Of a stretch of 64,000 bases of DNA, positions 23,584 to 36,045 are shown piece after piece. Source of the DNA: Arbacia lixula (taxonomy: Eukaryota > Echinodermata > Echinoidea > Arbacioida > Arbaciidae); assembly GCA_963669155.1 (NCBI GenBank), contig OZ022581.1:21103225-21167224 (forward strand), written 5' to 3'. Positions within the stretch are counted from its first letter, which is position 1. Every line of letters starts with the position of its first letter. Under the pieces are notes generated by a model. It worked only from the letters and a program-made list of their open reading frames with translations. It was not told the origin of the DNA and ran no database searches. A program made the position numbers and the translations under genes.

Positions 23584-24465
23584 CACATTTCTGCTGCATT
23601 TTGTCAGAATTCGCTAAGCATTAAATCAGCTGTGGCAGGAAAAGGGGTTTGCTTGTTTAACATCACTCCATTGAAGGCAAGATTCATGAAAAGGGTTAAC
23701 AAATATTTCAAAATGTTGAAAATGTTGAAAATTCGAGCATTCTGTAGATCAGAGGGCTAGTGTAACTCTAAGCAATCCAACATTTTAACACCGTTTAATG
23801 TTCAAAATTCACCCGTGTTCGCTAATTTGTTTTTGAATGATTAAGTCTATGTTTGATTGAAATTTTAGCATCAGTTGTGAATATCAACACATGCAAATAA
23901 TAATCCCTTTCTTCAATATTCAGACATTTATTTTAAGAATAGCATGTTTGCGTAGACTATCATTATCATGCTACATTGTATCTCTCAACACAAATATGAC
24001 CAAAATGGAAAGCATGTAAGAAAATTGATGAATTGATTTAGATGAATTGAATTAGATAGACCTGGAAACCAGACTGCTCACGAAGGCAATTTTTGAATAG
24101 ATCCGGTAATAAGGTAATAAGGGTAATAAGATTGAACAGAAGAAAATGAGAGATTGATAGCACAACAATCTTCAAAAAAATGATGTGTTATACATCCAGC
24201 CATTGACTTAACAATGTTTTAAACGAAACTTCATCCCATATTTAACAAAATTAGAATTATTTCAACCTGATATTTTATCAATTATTGCAAAGTTTCATGA
24301 GAAAGGCCATCAATAAATCTGAGAATTCTGATCCGGTATTGATACATGAGATGTCACTGATATCCGACTTAGCATTCTCTTCGAGAAACGGTTTAGCATC
24401 ATTAATACCAGTGTGAGTTCTAAGTAAGATGTCACTGGTACTCTAATGCAAAAACAGGCCCCAGA
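23584..24465. repeat. ~0.85-kb interspersed repeat (copy 1)
   Basis: It matches 43212-44065 in order. Shared pieces include TTTCTGCTGCATTTTGTCAG, TTGCTTGTTTAACATCACTC, TGTTTGCGTAGACTATCATT and GAGATGTCACTGATATCCGA. Part of its 3' portion (GATCCGGT.TTGATAC, CTTCTCTTCGAGAAACGG) recurs near 26060-26170 and 41690-41735. No coding frame is conserved between copies. Confidence 0.75.
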
Positions 24466-24912
24466 GGTAAATATGGACATAATTAGCTTGCCTGATAAAG
24501 GTGTTCATTACAGCATGCAATTCCTGCTTACTACCACCAAAATCTGTTTTCATAAATTGTTGTTCCTCTTAGACCTGACACGGGTAGACGATCACATTAT
24601 CAGACATATTCTTTGCAATAGTATGAGTTATGTTATAACATTCTGTGCATGCCCTGGTGCATGCATGTGTAACAGCTAGAAGCCAGTGAAAATTCGCAAC
24701 AAACAAAGGACATGACCGAGCCAATAAACGTATCTATACTCTTTGTGCCCAGGTTTATTCTTCTTTGACTATTTTGTGTACACACAAAACAAAACACAAC
24801 ATTCAGGGTGCCTATTGAACCCAAAATGAGGGAGGGGTGGGTGGGAAGAATGGAGAGGTGGGAAAAAGAAAGGGAAGATCAAGAAGAATATCCCAGGCCA
24901 GGGTAATTAAAG
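24466..24912. other. Intergenic, nothing recognised
   Basis: No gene or repeat was recognised; a purine-rich stretch lies at 24822-24885. Confidence 0.35.
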
Positions 24913-25134
24913 TACACTCCAGCTCAAATGAATTGGCATAGGGAAAGGGAAGGAGGAGCAGTTTGAAACCATGGTATATTTTGTCGAGTTCAGCATGAAA
25001 CATGATGCTATAGCCAAAAAATAAAAAGCATCATGACATGTTTCATGCTGAACTGGACAAAATATACCGGAGTTTAAAACTGTGGCTCCTTCCCTTTCCC
25101 TTTCCCAATTCCTTTGAGGTTGAGCTGTAGTGTA
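24913..25134. mobile_element. Foldback MITE, purine/pyrimidine arms (copy 3)
   Basis: TA-bounded, with the same terminal CACTCCAGCTCAAA.GAATTGG and inner GTCCAGTTCAGCATGAAACAT pairs as 11109-11315; the two halves are complementary around a short AT-rich loop near 25015. Confidence 0.8.
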
Positions 25135-26373
25135 CTTCCAAGAAATTTTTATCATTACACAATAGAAACATGTTCAGGCTACACAAAAAAGGAAAGAAAA
25201 AAATGATTTTGATTTGTTCCAAAAACATAATCCAGGGGGGGGGGGGGGGGGGTGTCTCACCAAGCTGTTCTTTAACAATACTACTTAATTTAACATACTT
25301 CAACCTAGACCGAAAAATCAGTCTCTATAGGACGTTGGATCCGCTGAGATTGCATCTGGCTCCTCTGAACACCCTATTTAGAGACTGAACATTGCACCTG
25401 TACACTGTATGGCGATCGATGCGAGTCGCCATTTTGAATATGAAAACGCTAATGATAATGCATATATGAATAAGTAATTTCACGCATGCTCACATTTTTT
25501 TCACGCTCGTTTGCCGTGTGCTGTTTTTTTTTTCGTCGAACCGATTGACAATTTAAATATTCATAGCCAACAACCCGTCGAACAATCTGATTGGTCAAAT
25601 TTATGTCAGACTCGAGCAGATTGAAAAAGTCTGCGATAACGTGTGATCGGCAGAAAGTAAGTCTTTAATTTTCACCTTTCTATACATTTTGTGGAATCTT
25701 AGCCCTAGAATTTATAAATATATGATATAGATCTAATTTTCATATAAGTAAATTTGTTGCATCATAGCTTGAAAGATGTTAGATTTTTAAACGAAGTCGC
25801 TATGTCTAGTTCCAAAATTCGTTTTCCCATAGACTTTGCACTAATTCCTCTAACTTTAGAGGAAACCTTGTATTTGCTTGTACACATAAGAACCCCGCCA
25901 CTGTGGATGTACCGTCTCTATTCGGGGGGTATGTCCAAAAATGTCATTTTGATTAAAGAATGCCCCCGAATGAGACGGTTATTCCTGTCTAACTTCAACC
26001 CGATATTTCATCGATTGTTGCAGAGTTCTATGAGAAAGCCTATCAATTTGTCTTAAAATTCAGATCCGGTGTTGATGCACAAGATGTCATTGATATCTGA
26101 ATAAGCCTTCTCTTCGAGAAACGGTTCAGCAGCATCAACTAGTGTGAGTAGTATTATATAAAGTGAGAAATTTCACTGGCATTCTAATGCAGAAACAGCA
26201 TCCCCCTCCCTTACTGCGACCAGCCAGCTCACGCAGTGAGCAGACTGCGCGGGAGCAGTCCCGGGGCTACCCCCTCCCCTGGCCTCGTTAAGCGTTACTA
26301 TAATAAAAGTTTTATCATTGACAAGAGCATTATTGGTCTACACCTATTATCTTGGTTTTCAGTTTGTACTCAC
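25135..26373. other. Mixed repeat and intergenic DNA
   Basis: It holds a G homopolymer run at about 25236-25252. Two segments (25330-25350 and 25930-25985) recur at 59645-59730. A partial copy of the repeat seen at 24270-24460 lies at 25985-26180. A GC-rich patch (26200-26285) precedes the candidate exon on the minus strand side. Confidence 0.4.
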
Positions 26374-26607
26374 ATCGTTAGAAGACATCAGTGGCCGCTT
26401 CAAATGTGGGCCAAGTGTAATGTCATTGCCATCATCCTGCCCAGGCGCAGCCCCGTTGCAACGGTGGCCACCACCTAATGCTACAGCGGACGGCTTCGTT
26501 GAACAAGACGCTGAACGCTTGTTCTTCATCACCGATGCAGGAAAATCTACCGATTTTTCCGAAGTTAGGTCGACGACATCATTCATAGCTGCTACAGAAA
26601 GGGCCAT
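26374..26607 (-). CDS. Candidate first coding exon, unknown gene
   Basis: A minus-strand frame opens with ATG at 26607 and runs 78 codons to a consensus donor GTGAGT (26373 to 26368) in phase 0; without splicing it would stop five codons later. The sequence is G+C-richer than its flanks. The peptide contains NDVVDLTSE near residue 10, which matches the hydrophobic-core plus acidic pattern of a SUMO-interacting motif, and a basic patch KNKR. I do not recognise the protein, and no following exon could be identified to the left, where repeats dominate. It may be an orphaned exon or a chance ORF. Confidence 0.35.
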
Positions 26608-28310
26608 GCTGAACGTACAAATCTCAAGGTTGTCGTGTTTTGTTAATGTTTAGCAAGTGTGTGCCTTGGCTAGACTGAGCCTGAGCTAGTATGATCAAAC
26701 TGGAATATTTGAGGCCGAGGATCGAGGATGAGCTACACAGACTGATTGGTACCAATGGCAATATGATGAAAACCCCGATCTTCCGATGTCTAGTGTGGTT
26801 CCTAGTAAATGATTCGTCACACTCTCACAAGATCGAATGTGAAAATGCTACTGAAGCTCCTGAAAATTATCGGTAGACTGATGGCTCGAGTGGCTGACTT
26901 TCTACTAATCATGCTGCAAAAGGTCTTGAAGTGGATTTTTCCTTATATAACCCGGGTATATGTAACATCGAAAAAAGCGAGCCAACCAGCTCCGCACCGC
27001 TGAAACATAGAAAAGGCTCCGTACCATCGATCGTACGAGTGAGCAACGTAGTACATGTGTTTTTGTAATAAACCTCACGCACTACTGCACTCAGCATACA
27101 TACTACACGTGTATGTAGCCTTTGATCAATGCGCTTTTGTTTTCATAATTTTCCTCGTTTCACCTTTTCTATCTTTTGGAAGATACATGTCGTTGCCAAA
27201 GCTTAGAATATGTTTTTATTGATATATACCTGATTAGAAATTAACTTAATAGGCTATAGGCCTAATGGAATAATCACTCATGAATTTGGTTACTTAACAA
27301 CAGTTTCTGACATGACACACACGCACACTGTGCTTGGGGGTATGTAGTCACCCGGGGCATCACATGCAGACTGACACACAAGTTCAAGTTCAAGATTATT
27401 TGTCTTTCTTCAGATACAATTTTACAGATTAACAGCGACTGACAGTGTACATAAAGAAACAGTAATATGGAACAAGTTTAAATGTTGCATCATAGAGAAG
27501 ATAGAAAGACGAGGAGACCTTATGAAAGCATAGCTTGTTAAAGTCAGGTCCCTCATGGCAATAACATGTTAAAAAAGTCCAGTCTGATTTAATACATGTA
27601 GTCCAAACATGAATACAATAAATATCTTTTTAGGTAGAACACAAAGACGCTTGAGTACTAAAACAAATAACTAAACAACTTTAGATATTAACATGGTTAA
27701 CTAAATCAATGATACTGTGGGGAGAAGAGGCTTATTTACAAAAGAAGGTGGGAGTGAGTGTGGAAAAAACAACATACATGAAGATATAACATGCTATCAT
27801 GAAGATAATTACTCATAGAGCTTTATATAAATCTCTATGGAATAACCTAATATGCACATACACATATGCCAACACCCATGCGCAGATTATTGCTGGTAGA
27901 AAATGACATATTGCACTATTCACAGAGTAAAATGGAAATTCATTAGATAGTCGACCACATGTAATTTTTTATGCAAAATACATAATTATGACAACGGCTA
28001 TTCAGCTCTGAGAAGGAAGTGAAAGAACATTCCAACATGTACATCTCCTTCTATTGTTGTTCCAGGCTCACATCAAGGCGCAAACATGAATCATGATAAC
28101 GACAGAATCAGAACGGTCCAGACGACCTTTCAAATCACGTTAACTACTCGGATTCGGGCAGATCCAGTTCACATCGCCGCGTGCGCAGTTCGAAAGGGGG
28201 CTGCTTGACTACTTTTTTTTTTTTTTTTTATATAAACCGACACTATGACGTCATAGAATTAAACTAGTCACAAAAGAACCCTTCACAAAGATTTTCTCTT
28301 TGATCTCCGG
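26608..28310. other. Intergenic with interspersed repeat
   Basis: The part 27885-28080 (GCGCAGATTATTGCT, GAGTAAAATGG.AATTCATTAGATAGTCGACCACAT, GAACATTCCAACATG) recurs at 34690-34890 inside another element, so it is a mobile repeat. A poly-T run lies at 28211-28229. Nothing coding is recognised. Confidence 0.4.
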
Positions 28311-28694
28311 ATGTTCAATGCCGCCGATTCTCTGGATGAGTTTTGCCTGCATTTGACGTATAAACAAAATCGGATGCGCAGAAGAATTTGGGGAAATATC
28401 CTCATCCCATATGCTTACGCAGCGACCTACGATGCATCAGTAAAGATTCAATCGAGGAATAGTGTTACAATATGGCAAAAAGGCTCTAAACGTGATATCA
28501 AGTTGCAGTATAAAAGTCTCAATTTCACAATGTTCCGCATCATACCTGCTTACTTAAATTGCATGAAACGTTACTTTCAGATATTTTCCTTTCGGACAAG
28601 TAACATGAAAAACTCGGCCAACCGCGGCCAAGCTAGTACTTCCATTCCAAAAATTATCAAATTTCGTATTCGCTCGTCCTTTTTAACTACATAA
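28311..28694 (+). other. Unrecognised 127-codon ORF
   Basis: An open frame of 127 codons with many basic residues and no recognised domain. It sits among repeats and lacks similarity to the host genes here. A chance ORF is the simplest reading; it is noted because of its length. Confidence 0.15.
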
Positions 28695-28930
28695 GAAGCA
28701 CTTAGTGACAAAACTAAAAGTTCAGCAGCGAAAGCTGAAATGTATGCATGTATAGTACTATCACCAGAGTGTAACGAGCTTTTCTTCTCAGGTGATCAGA
28801 TGGGAAAAACTACGCTTCATCACGTGAACAACTCTTGACCAATCATATAGCAACATTCTTAGTATGTGGAATATAATCATGAATATTAAGTGGCGGCATC
28901 AAACCTTGTCCAAAGCGATGTACGTTTATC

Positions 28931-29643
28931 CAGGGATGTGTTATGGAAGGATATGAAGCAACTTTCTTCCTTTGAATCCATGTGCCAAGCCGCTGAAAAG
29001 TTATGTGTTCTCAACAGGTGCTGTTCAGGTGTTTGAACAATTATGAATATGATTGTGTGGCAACGGCTTCTCGGAGAGGACAAAAGAAATTTACAGTCTC
29101 ATTTCGCTTGTCCCGTTCTGTTAATACTTCCATGAGCATAACAGGTATCAGCAAACACAAATAAACAAGTTTTTCAAGTGAAATATCTCTGTTTCACGCA
29201 AACACACACAAACGCCGTTAATGATAATACACAGCTTAATATATCATTTTGAGAGTGGTTGAATCCCCCAGATGCACAAGTTGTCGGAAAGTGAAGAAAT
29301 TGGCCAATTTTGTAAGTAATAAAAATAGCTTATATGTCCGATTTTTAATGATTCCTCAATACTTTTCGAAACAAAAGCAGAGTAAAGGATCTGTCATTAT
29401 CTGCCGTTAACTTCCTTAAAGTTTGCAAACAAATTTGTCAAAAACAAAACGTCTACAGACAAATGGGAAATTAAAGAAATTTCTTTTCAAGTTGACATCA
29501 GCTAAATGTCGGCACGGCACATGGAATATCAAAGCATTGTCATGATTATGGAATGCTTTTGGCATTCATGAGCACGCTTTAGAACCCATACAGATGTTTG
29601 AATATATTATGCTCGAGTTTCTACTCCTTCGTACACCTCCCTG
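28931..29643. mobile_element. 7-bp-TSD transposon, complete copy (713 bp)
   Basis: It starts CAGGGATGTGTTATGGAAGG and ends in the inverse (CACCTCCCTG). Flanking 7-bp duplications GTTTATC lie at 28924-28930 and 29644-29650. Its orientation is opposite to the copies at 32810, 38638, 40447 and 42281. It is non-coding. Conserved interior pieces are GTGTTTGAACAATTATGAA, CTGATACCTGTTATGCTC (inverted here) and GACAAATTTGTTTGCAAACT (inverted here). Confidence 0.85.
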
Positions 29644-29650
29644 GTTTATC

Positions 29651-30709
29651 CATGTGCTTAAACATCCTTGGTTCGAGCGACCTTTTTCGAACGTGATTCT
29701 GCAGAAACGCGTTTCCAAACGCCCCCTTTTCCACGTTTCATGTTTGCGATTTGAATCACGTTTGTATTAAATTTCGTCAGGGAGCCTATTGGCTCTATTG
29801 AGATCTTATCCATGCGTTGGTGTATTATACTAGGTATTAAAAAAAACCTTTTGACGCTTGAAAACTTTTGAAAAATGATTAAAAATCAGGTTCGACTTAC
29901 ACCAAGCTGAAAATGACACACCATAAAGTAAAGGGATGTTATTTTTTTAGAGACAGGTTTTGTGACATTTCACCTATTGCTTTTCTTGTATAGTCCTTGG
30001 AATATTTAATGAAGTTTTCTCTTTTGGACAAATTTGTTTCTGAAAGTTATTGTATGTATCAGATAATTGATTCAGAACGCAACAATGGTCATTTTGCATC
30101 ACACATGCCAACCCGCAACTTCTTTTCTGCCAGAAGCATCGTGCATTATTAATGACACTGTGATGGAATTTGCTAGTGGATTAAAACATGTAATATACAA
30201 TGGTCATTGTTGTATTCTGCATTGATGATCTCTCACACACAAATTGTGAGGTCCAAATTTGTCTCACAATGAAAATCTCATTAAGTAATCCAAGGATTAT
30301 TACAAGAATAGGAATCAATGAAATGTCACAAAACCTGTCTCTCAAAAATTTGATATCCCTTTACTGTTTGAAGCTTCAATTTCAGCTTGATTTGAGTTGA
30401 AAATGATCTTTGATTATTTTTCTAAAGTGTCAAAAGGTTTTGTTTTAACACCTAGTAGCAGGGTTGGATGAATAGTGGTCAGGTCCCGTTGGTGTAGGTA
30501 AAGTATATAGGTATGCAGAGAGACAGAGAATGGGGAGATAAAGATTTCGATCGAGACAGTGTCGAGGACAGAGAGATGTTTATATAGACTATACAGTGTG
30601 TCCCAGAAAAAGGGAAACCGGGATTCTGTGTTATTTCTCTAGTTTACTGAAACGAGATCATTGAATATTATACACATCATTAGAAGTAACGGTTCTTCTT
30701 CTTTCAGTT
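29651..30709. other. Intergenic with repeat fragments
   Basis: A segment at 30095-30215 recurs in the TTAA-flanked element at 61155-61275. A CAGTGTGTCCCAGAAAAAGGG segment near 30594 resembles ends of invertebrate DNA transposons. Nothing coding is recognised. Confidence 0.4.
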
Positions 30710-31244
30710 GACACCGTTCTGTTAATACTTCCATGAGCATAACAGGTATCAGCAAACACAAATAAACAAGTTTTTCAAGTGAAATATCTCTGTTTCACGC
30801 AAACACACACAAACGCCGTTAATGATAATACACAGCTTAATATATCATTTTGAGAGTGGTTGAATTCCCCAAATGCACAAGTTGTCGGAAAGTGAAGAAA
30901 TTGGTCAATTTTGTAAGTAATACAAATAGCTTTTATGTCCGATTTTTAATGATTCCTCAATACTTTTCGAAACAAAAGCAGAGTAAAGGATCTGTCATTA
31001 TCTGCCGTTAACTTCCTTAAAGTTTGCAAACAAATTTGTCAAAAACAAAACGTCTACAGATAAATGGGAAATTAAAGAAATTTCAGAAATTTTAAAATCA
31101 GCTAAATGTCGGCTCGGCACATGGAACATCAAAGCATTGTCATGATTATGGAATTCTTTTGACATTCATGAGCACGATTTAGAACCCATACAGATGTTTG
31201 CATATATTATGCTCGAGTTTCTACTCCTTCGTAACACCTCCCTG
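30710..31244. mobile_element. 7-bp-TSD transposon, right-end fragment
   Basis: It matches 29110-29643 closely (CCGTTCTGTTAATACTTCCA through CTTCGTAACACCTCCCTG). The left third is missing and replaced by unrelated sequence at 30710. Its right end abuts a fragment of the TA-type MITE. Confidence 0.8.
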
Positions 31245-31482
31245 GTCTGAGTAGCAATAACTAATAGATTCAAAGTGCATTCCATCCATTAAATCTGAAT
31301 GACAAGATACAGGTGAATGCAATAACGCGTTACTACGCAGTTAGGGGGAAAGTTGTGAATACATTACGAAAATGGTCTATTGTTGACTTCCGTACAATCT
31401 ATGGATGTGAATGTGAAAATCGTTTTAGTGGATAATTTTACATAGATTAGTGGGAACTTATTTTTCTAATTTATTAACCCTT
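31245..31482. mobile_element. TA-type MITE (AAGGGTTACTAAATTAG family), half copy
   Basis: It carries the interior (ACGCGTTACTACGCAG, GATTGTACGG-like text) and the right end CTAATTTATTAACCCTT of the family, then TA. The left TIR is lacking. Confidence 0.75.
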
Positions 31483-31589
31483 TAAAGCACGGGAATCAAA
31501 ATCCAAATATGCAAACAGAATATCATGATGAGTGAATCATGTGAAGTAGCTCTAAGAGAAGTTCATGTTGAAAAAGATCTAGGAGTTTC

Positions 31590-31898
31590 AAGGGTTACTA
31601 AATTAGAAAAATAAGTTCCCACTAATCTATGTAAAATTGCCCGCTAAAAACGAATTTCACATTCGTTTGCCGCAATAACGTCTCATTTTGACGAAAATTT
31701 GAAAAAAAAAATGCACGCCTCCAGTGACGTATGAGAAGTCGAAATTCCATAGATTGTACGGAAGTCAACAATTAATAGACCATTTTCGTAATGCGTTTTT
31801 TTGAGACCTTATTGCGGCAAACGAATGTGAAATGCGTTTTTTAGTGGATGATTTTGCATAGATTAGTGGGAACTTATTTTTCTAATCTAGTGACCCTT
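31590..31898. mobile_element. TA-type MITE, short internally deleted copy
   Basis: AAGGGTTACTAAATTAGAAA at the left and its inverse at the right. About 150-bp arms contain ACGAATTTCACATTCGTTTG and ATGACGTATGAGAAG-type text. The middle present in the 567-bp copy at 32967 is deleted. The TA duplication is not visible; both sides read TC. Confidence 0.8.
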
Positions 31899-31995
31899 TC
31901 AGTAGACTCAAAACTGTCTTTCAAAAATCAAGTCTCCCAAACAAGCCTGAAAGCTAACAGAGTTTAAGGTATCGTAAGAAGGACGTTTATGAATC

Positions 31996-32511
31996 TTGAT
32001 GCTGCTACGATGTTGTTTTTGTTTAGGGTCTTATCAGACCATGCATGGTCAGGCAGCATGGTCACCCTATAGAATAAATGAGCAGAGGAAATTGGAGAGT
32101 GTACAGAGGCGTGCAACTAAAATTATTCCGGGGTTTATTCATTTGACTTATCGGGAGCGTCTCATGAAGCTCAAGCTGCCAACTCTTGCTCATAGGCGTA
32201 GGAGGGGTGATATGATAGATGTTTTTAAGTACTTGTCCGAAGTGTGCAACACTTAACACAATCTTTTTCACCTGGCACACAGAACGTCTTGAGGTCACAA
32301 ATTGAAACTAGACAAGCAGTCCTCTCGTCTTGACATGAGGAAGTATTTCTTCATTAACAGAGTTGTTGATTTGTGGAATAGTCTTCCTGATTGTGTTGTC
32401 TCAGCAACTTCTGTGAACACCTTCAAAAATAGGCTTGACAAATATTGGTTTAACAATCATGATCTTCTTTATGAGCCTGTTTGGCTGTATGTATTTTACA
32501 CACTGTCCTGA
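31996..32511 (+). pseudogene. CR1/L2-like LINE 3' fragment, broken
   Basis: A reading frame with two in-frame stops (TAA at 32254 and TGA at 32290) encodes the C-terminal pol region of CR1/L2-like elements. It has AWSPYRINEQRKLESVQRRATK, then LTYRERLMKLKLPTLAHRR and RGDMI, followed by RKYFFINRVVDLWNSLPD and FKNRLDKYW. Downstream, 32600-32625 shows AAGTAAGTA short repeats as a LINE 3' end. The RT core is missing. Confidence 0.8.
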
Positions 32512-32809
32512 CCCACATATATGTTAACGTGATAATCAAGGAAACTGTTTCAATCTACGATCGATGAACAGGCGAAGTCCTATACAATCATCGTTGGATT
32601 AAAAAGTAAGTACGTAAGTAACATGTACAATGTATTTGCAGCAGATCCTTAAAGACAATGAGCACTAACTGTCCATCACATCTGTCAATCCACTAGCAAC
32701 TGCCACCAGTGTCGTAAATGCATGATGCTTCTTTTCAGCAAAATACGTTGTGCATGGGCGGACTGTCATGCACTGTGAGCATTATTAATTTCTGCATTAA
32801 TTGTTTGAT

Positions 32810-33988
32810 CAGGGATGTGTCAGGAAGGAGGGACAACTCAAGCATAATATATTCAAACATCTGTATGTATAATAAAGCCTGCTAAGAATGTCAAAAGCAT
32901 TCCACAATCACTGCCATGCGCGGCACCGTCATTTTGCTGCCGTCAACTTTGAAAGCAATATCTTTAAAGGGTTACTAAATTAGAAAAATGAGTTCCAACT
33001 AATCTATGTAAAATTATCCACTAAAAACGAATTTCACATTCGTTTGCCGCAATAAAGTATCATTTTGACGAAAATTTGAAAAAAAAAACCCGCAGGCCTC
33101 CAGTGACGTATGAGAAGTCAAAATTCCATAGATTGTACGGAAGTCAACAATAGACCATTTTCGTTATGTATTCACAACTTTCCCCCTAACTGCGTAGTAA
33201 CGCGTTAAATTCGCCTGTATCTTGTCATTCAGATTCAATGGATGGAATGCACTTTGAATCTTTTAGTTGTTGCTACTCAGACAAACCTCTGACAAGCTGA
33301 GTTCCTATTGGTAACGCATTGTTTGAATGGCGTGAATAAAATATTTTATTTACGGCGTTGGCATTTACGGCATTTTGACTTCTCATACGTCACTGGATCG
33401 CGGCGTGCGGTTTTTTTTTTTCAAATTTTCGTCAAAATGAGACTTTATTACGGCAAACGAATGTGAAATTCGTTTTTAGTGGATAATTTTACATAGATTA
33501 GTAGCAACTTATTTTTCTAATTTAGTAACCCTTTAATTCCCTGTTTTGTATCTCGAAGCTGTGTTTCTTATCACATTTTTTTTTTGTAATTTTTAAGAAA
33601 GGTAAGGGCAACACTAATAAAGATCCTGTATTCGTTTTTCTTCCAAATAATTTCCGGAAATTTCGGATTCAATCATTATCAAAATCATATATTAAGCTGT
33701 TTATTTCCATTAACAGAAATTGCGTGAATTTGCGTGCATCTGAGATATTTTACTAAAAAAACACTGTTAATTTTTTTTTTCTCTTTTCCTCACAAAAGTA
33801 TTGATGCAATCCAACAGAAGTGGACAAGCGAAATAAGACTCTACATTTCTTTTGTTCTCTCTGAGAAACCGTTGCTAGGCAATCCTGTTTGTTATTTTTA
33901 AAACACGTGAAAAGCACATGCTGAGACCACATAATTTTTCGGCGGTGCCGAAAAATGTTGTTTCATATCCTTCCATAACATATCCCTG
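32810..33988. mobile_element. 7-bp-TSD transposon carrying a nested MITE
   Basis: CAGGGATGTGTCAGGAAGGA at the left and TATCCCTG at the right, flanked by GTTTGAT at 32803-32809 and 33989-33995. The TA-type MITE 32967-33533 is inserted in it. The uninterrupted sequence GCAATATCTTTAATTCCCTG is present in the sister copy near 40571. Confidence 0.9.
32967..33533. mobile_element. TA-type MITE, complete 567-bp copy
   Basis: Long inverted arms (roughly 160 bp) start AAGGGTTACTAAATTAG. TA duplications lie at 32965-66 and 33534-35, proven by the empty site in the host transposon's sister copy. Arms contain a CATTTTGACGAAAATTTG segment and a CCAGTGACGTATGAGAAGTC segment. It is non-coding; TA target and length fit a Tc1/mariner-derived MITE. 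Confidence 0.9.
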
Positions 33989-33995
33989 GTTTGAT

Positions 33996-34625
33996 ACACC
34001 CACATTTTTAGACCCAACTTGTCAAATAATTGTCAAATAATTGAATATTCCAAGGATTAAATGGGTCCATTTCTGCTTGATTCAAGTTGTATCTTATTTT
34101 TGATTATTTTATGAAAGTATCAAAAGTGTTTTTTAACACCTATAAAGACTATTCTTTGCAAGGACCCAAGAAAATAAATTGAACATGTTATGAAGAACAG
34201 CTCAAGATAGATAAAAATGGAGAATTGTTGAAGAGGTCTTCCTCTTGCAGTGAGGTGAAGGATGTAAGCAGAAGAAGAAGAATGGCTTATTCTATCACTA
34301 AAATCAATTGTCAGTTCATTTATCATCAGAGAAGTTCTCTAAACGGCTTTACGATTCTCTAAACGGCCATGCGTGAGCACCAAGGTGCATTCTGATATTT
34401 TCAGGAGAATTTACTTGTTTTGAATTGTGGTGTTCAACAAAGAGAGTAATGAAGAGTACTTTTAGTCTTGTTCGCTTTTATAATTGCTTTGAAAAAAAAA
34501 TCAAACTATATGATCGAGAGAATTGTTTCCACTTTACATATGACTGAATGTTTGGAGCATGAATCTTCATGCCACTCAAACATAATAATTTCATAATGAT
34601 TATCCACTAATGTCACATCTCATAT
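33996..34625. other. Intergenic, nothing recognised
   Basis: AT-rich; no gene or clear repeat. Confidence 0.35.
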
Positions 34626-35420
34626 CCAACATATAGCGGTCATCAAATCTAAAATCACCCGTCCCTATATAAGCCATTTCGTAATTGCAATTTGCGCATG
34701 AGCAGATTATTGCTTTCAGTAAATGACCTCAGGTCAATCTCCAAACTCACAGAGTAAAATGGGAATTCATTAGATAGTCGACCACATTTCAATCTATTAT
34801 ATCATGCAAATATGGAAACAGCTATTCAGCCCTGAGAAGGTAGTGAAAGAACATTCCAACATGTGCATCTGCTTCTATTGTTGTTCCGGGCACACTACAA
34901 AATGTCTTTATATCCATCATCCGACACAACTTTATGAAAAACAATCCCAGTGAGCAGTCTAGTAGTATTTATTCAGTGCATTGTCCGACCATGGTGTAAT
35001 TACGAAATGGTCCATTGGCGTGGAAAGTTGGCTTTTTGTGATGTGACGTAACTTAAACGGCCGTGAAAAGCTATAGGAGTGAAAAGCCCGTTTTCTAGCT
35101 GCGTGACGCAATACAACTCATTAACACATTCCCCAATTGTATGAAACTTGTAAAAGACCTTGCCAAACAAATAGCAGGATCTTAACTTGATTACCCTTAA
35201 TCAACGAATCCCCGATGTCCGGTGTTTTTTGGGGTTTTTTTAATCAACGTCAACATTTTTCATTAACGCGGGTATTTTAATCCAAGATCCTGTTTTCGGC
35301 ATGTTGTCGTTCTTTTGAAATTGCTTATTCACTGAGGTTTATTCACTATTCACATCGCCCGCCTGCCAAAGCAAACGGGCTTTTCATGCATCATACGCGG
35401 CCCTTGCTGTTATCAGGAAG
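34626..35420. mobile_element. Decayed third copy of the CAGTCAAACCTG element
   Basis: Text such as AAATCACCCGTCCCTAT, GGCGTGGAAAGTTGGCTTTT, ATTGTATGAAACTTGTAA and GATGTCCGGTGTTTTTT matches 17600-17830 and 21730-21960. The end matches about 18395-18535. The middle is deleted and both TIRs are lost. A 337-bp element is inserted at 34674-35010. Confidence 0.75.
34674..35010. mobile_element. 337-bp MITE with CCATTTCGTAATT ends
   Basis: The left CCATTTCGTAATTGCA is inverted at the right as TGTAATTACGAAATGG (one mismatch). It sits inside the decayed element 34626-35420. Its interior recurs at 27885-28080. Confidence 0.7.
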
Positions 35421-36045
35421 GTGTTAGAACTGGAGAGTAATTTATTTCTACACCAGTCGCGTTCATTGATAGCATAATAGAATATTTAAAGAGTTTGGTT
35501 CTTTGATCCAGTGACGACCGCCGCCAAATATGCAAAACAAATTTTGGATGCATTTAGAGGAATATGTATTCTGTATGCGCAGAAGATTTCAGAACCACTT
35601 CATGTACTGAATTGCAAGTGCAGTAGTAGTACATCTTGATACGATTTTGTGAATTTCAAATTATATCGTTTTGACGTTGCTTCGTTTTTGTGAGAAATTG
35701 AGAATACTGTGGAAAACATGTCAGAGAAAAGCCTCTATATCGCACATTGGGCAGTCATATCTCCTTAAAAATATCTTGTAAATCGTCTATTGAGTGTTCC
35801 ACCTTCCATGGAAACAACCTCAATTTCGTTTCCATGAGGTACGTGTCCGAAAAAGTGTGTAAAGAGATCAGCTTTTAACCCCCAGCGAAGGCTGAACGGT
35901 TGACATATTTCTCAAACCAGATTTTCGTTTGTTATTCAGAGGAAGGCGCTGCCTAATTAGAAACACAGCGTATTGTTTAAAACACCTGAACATGCTGAAT
36001 GTCTTGAATTTTTATGCAGTGGCTGTCATCATAGATCAAAGGAAT
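35421..36045. other. Intergenic, nothing recognised
   Basis: No coding or repeat signal was recognised. Confidence 0.35.
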
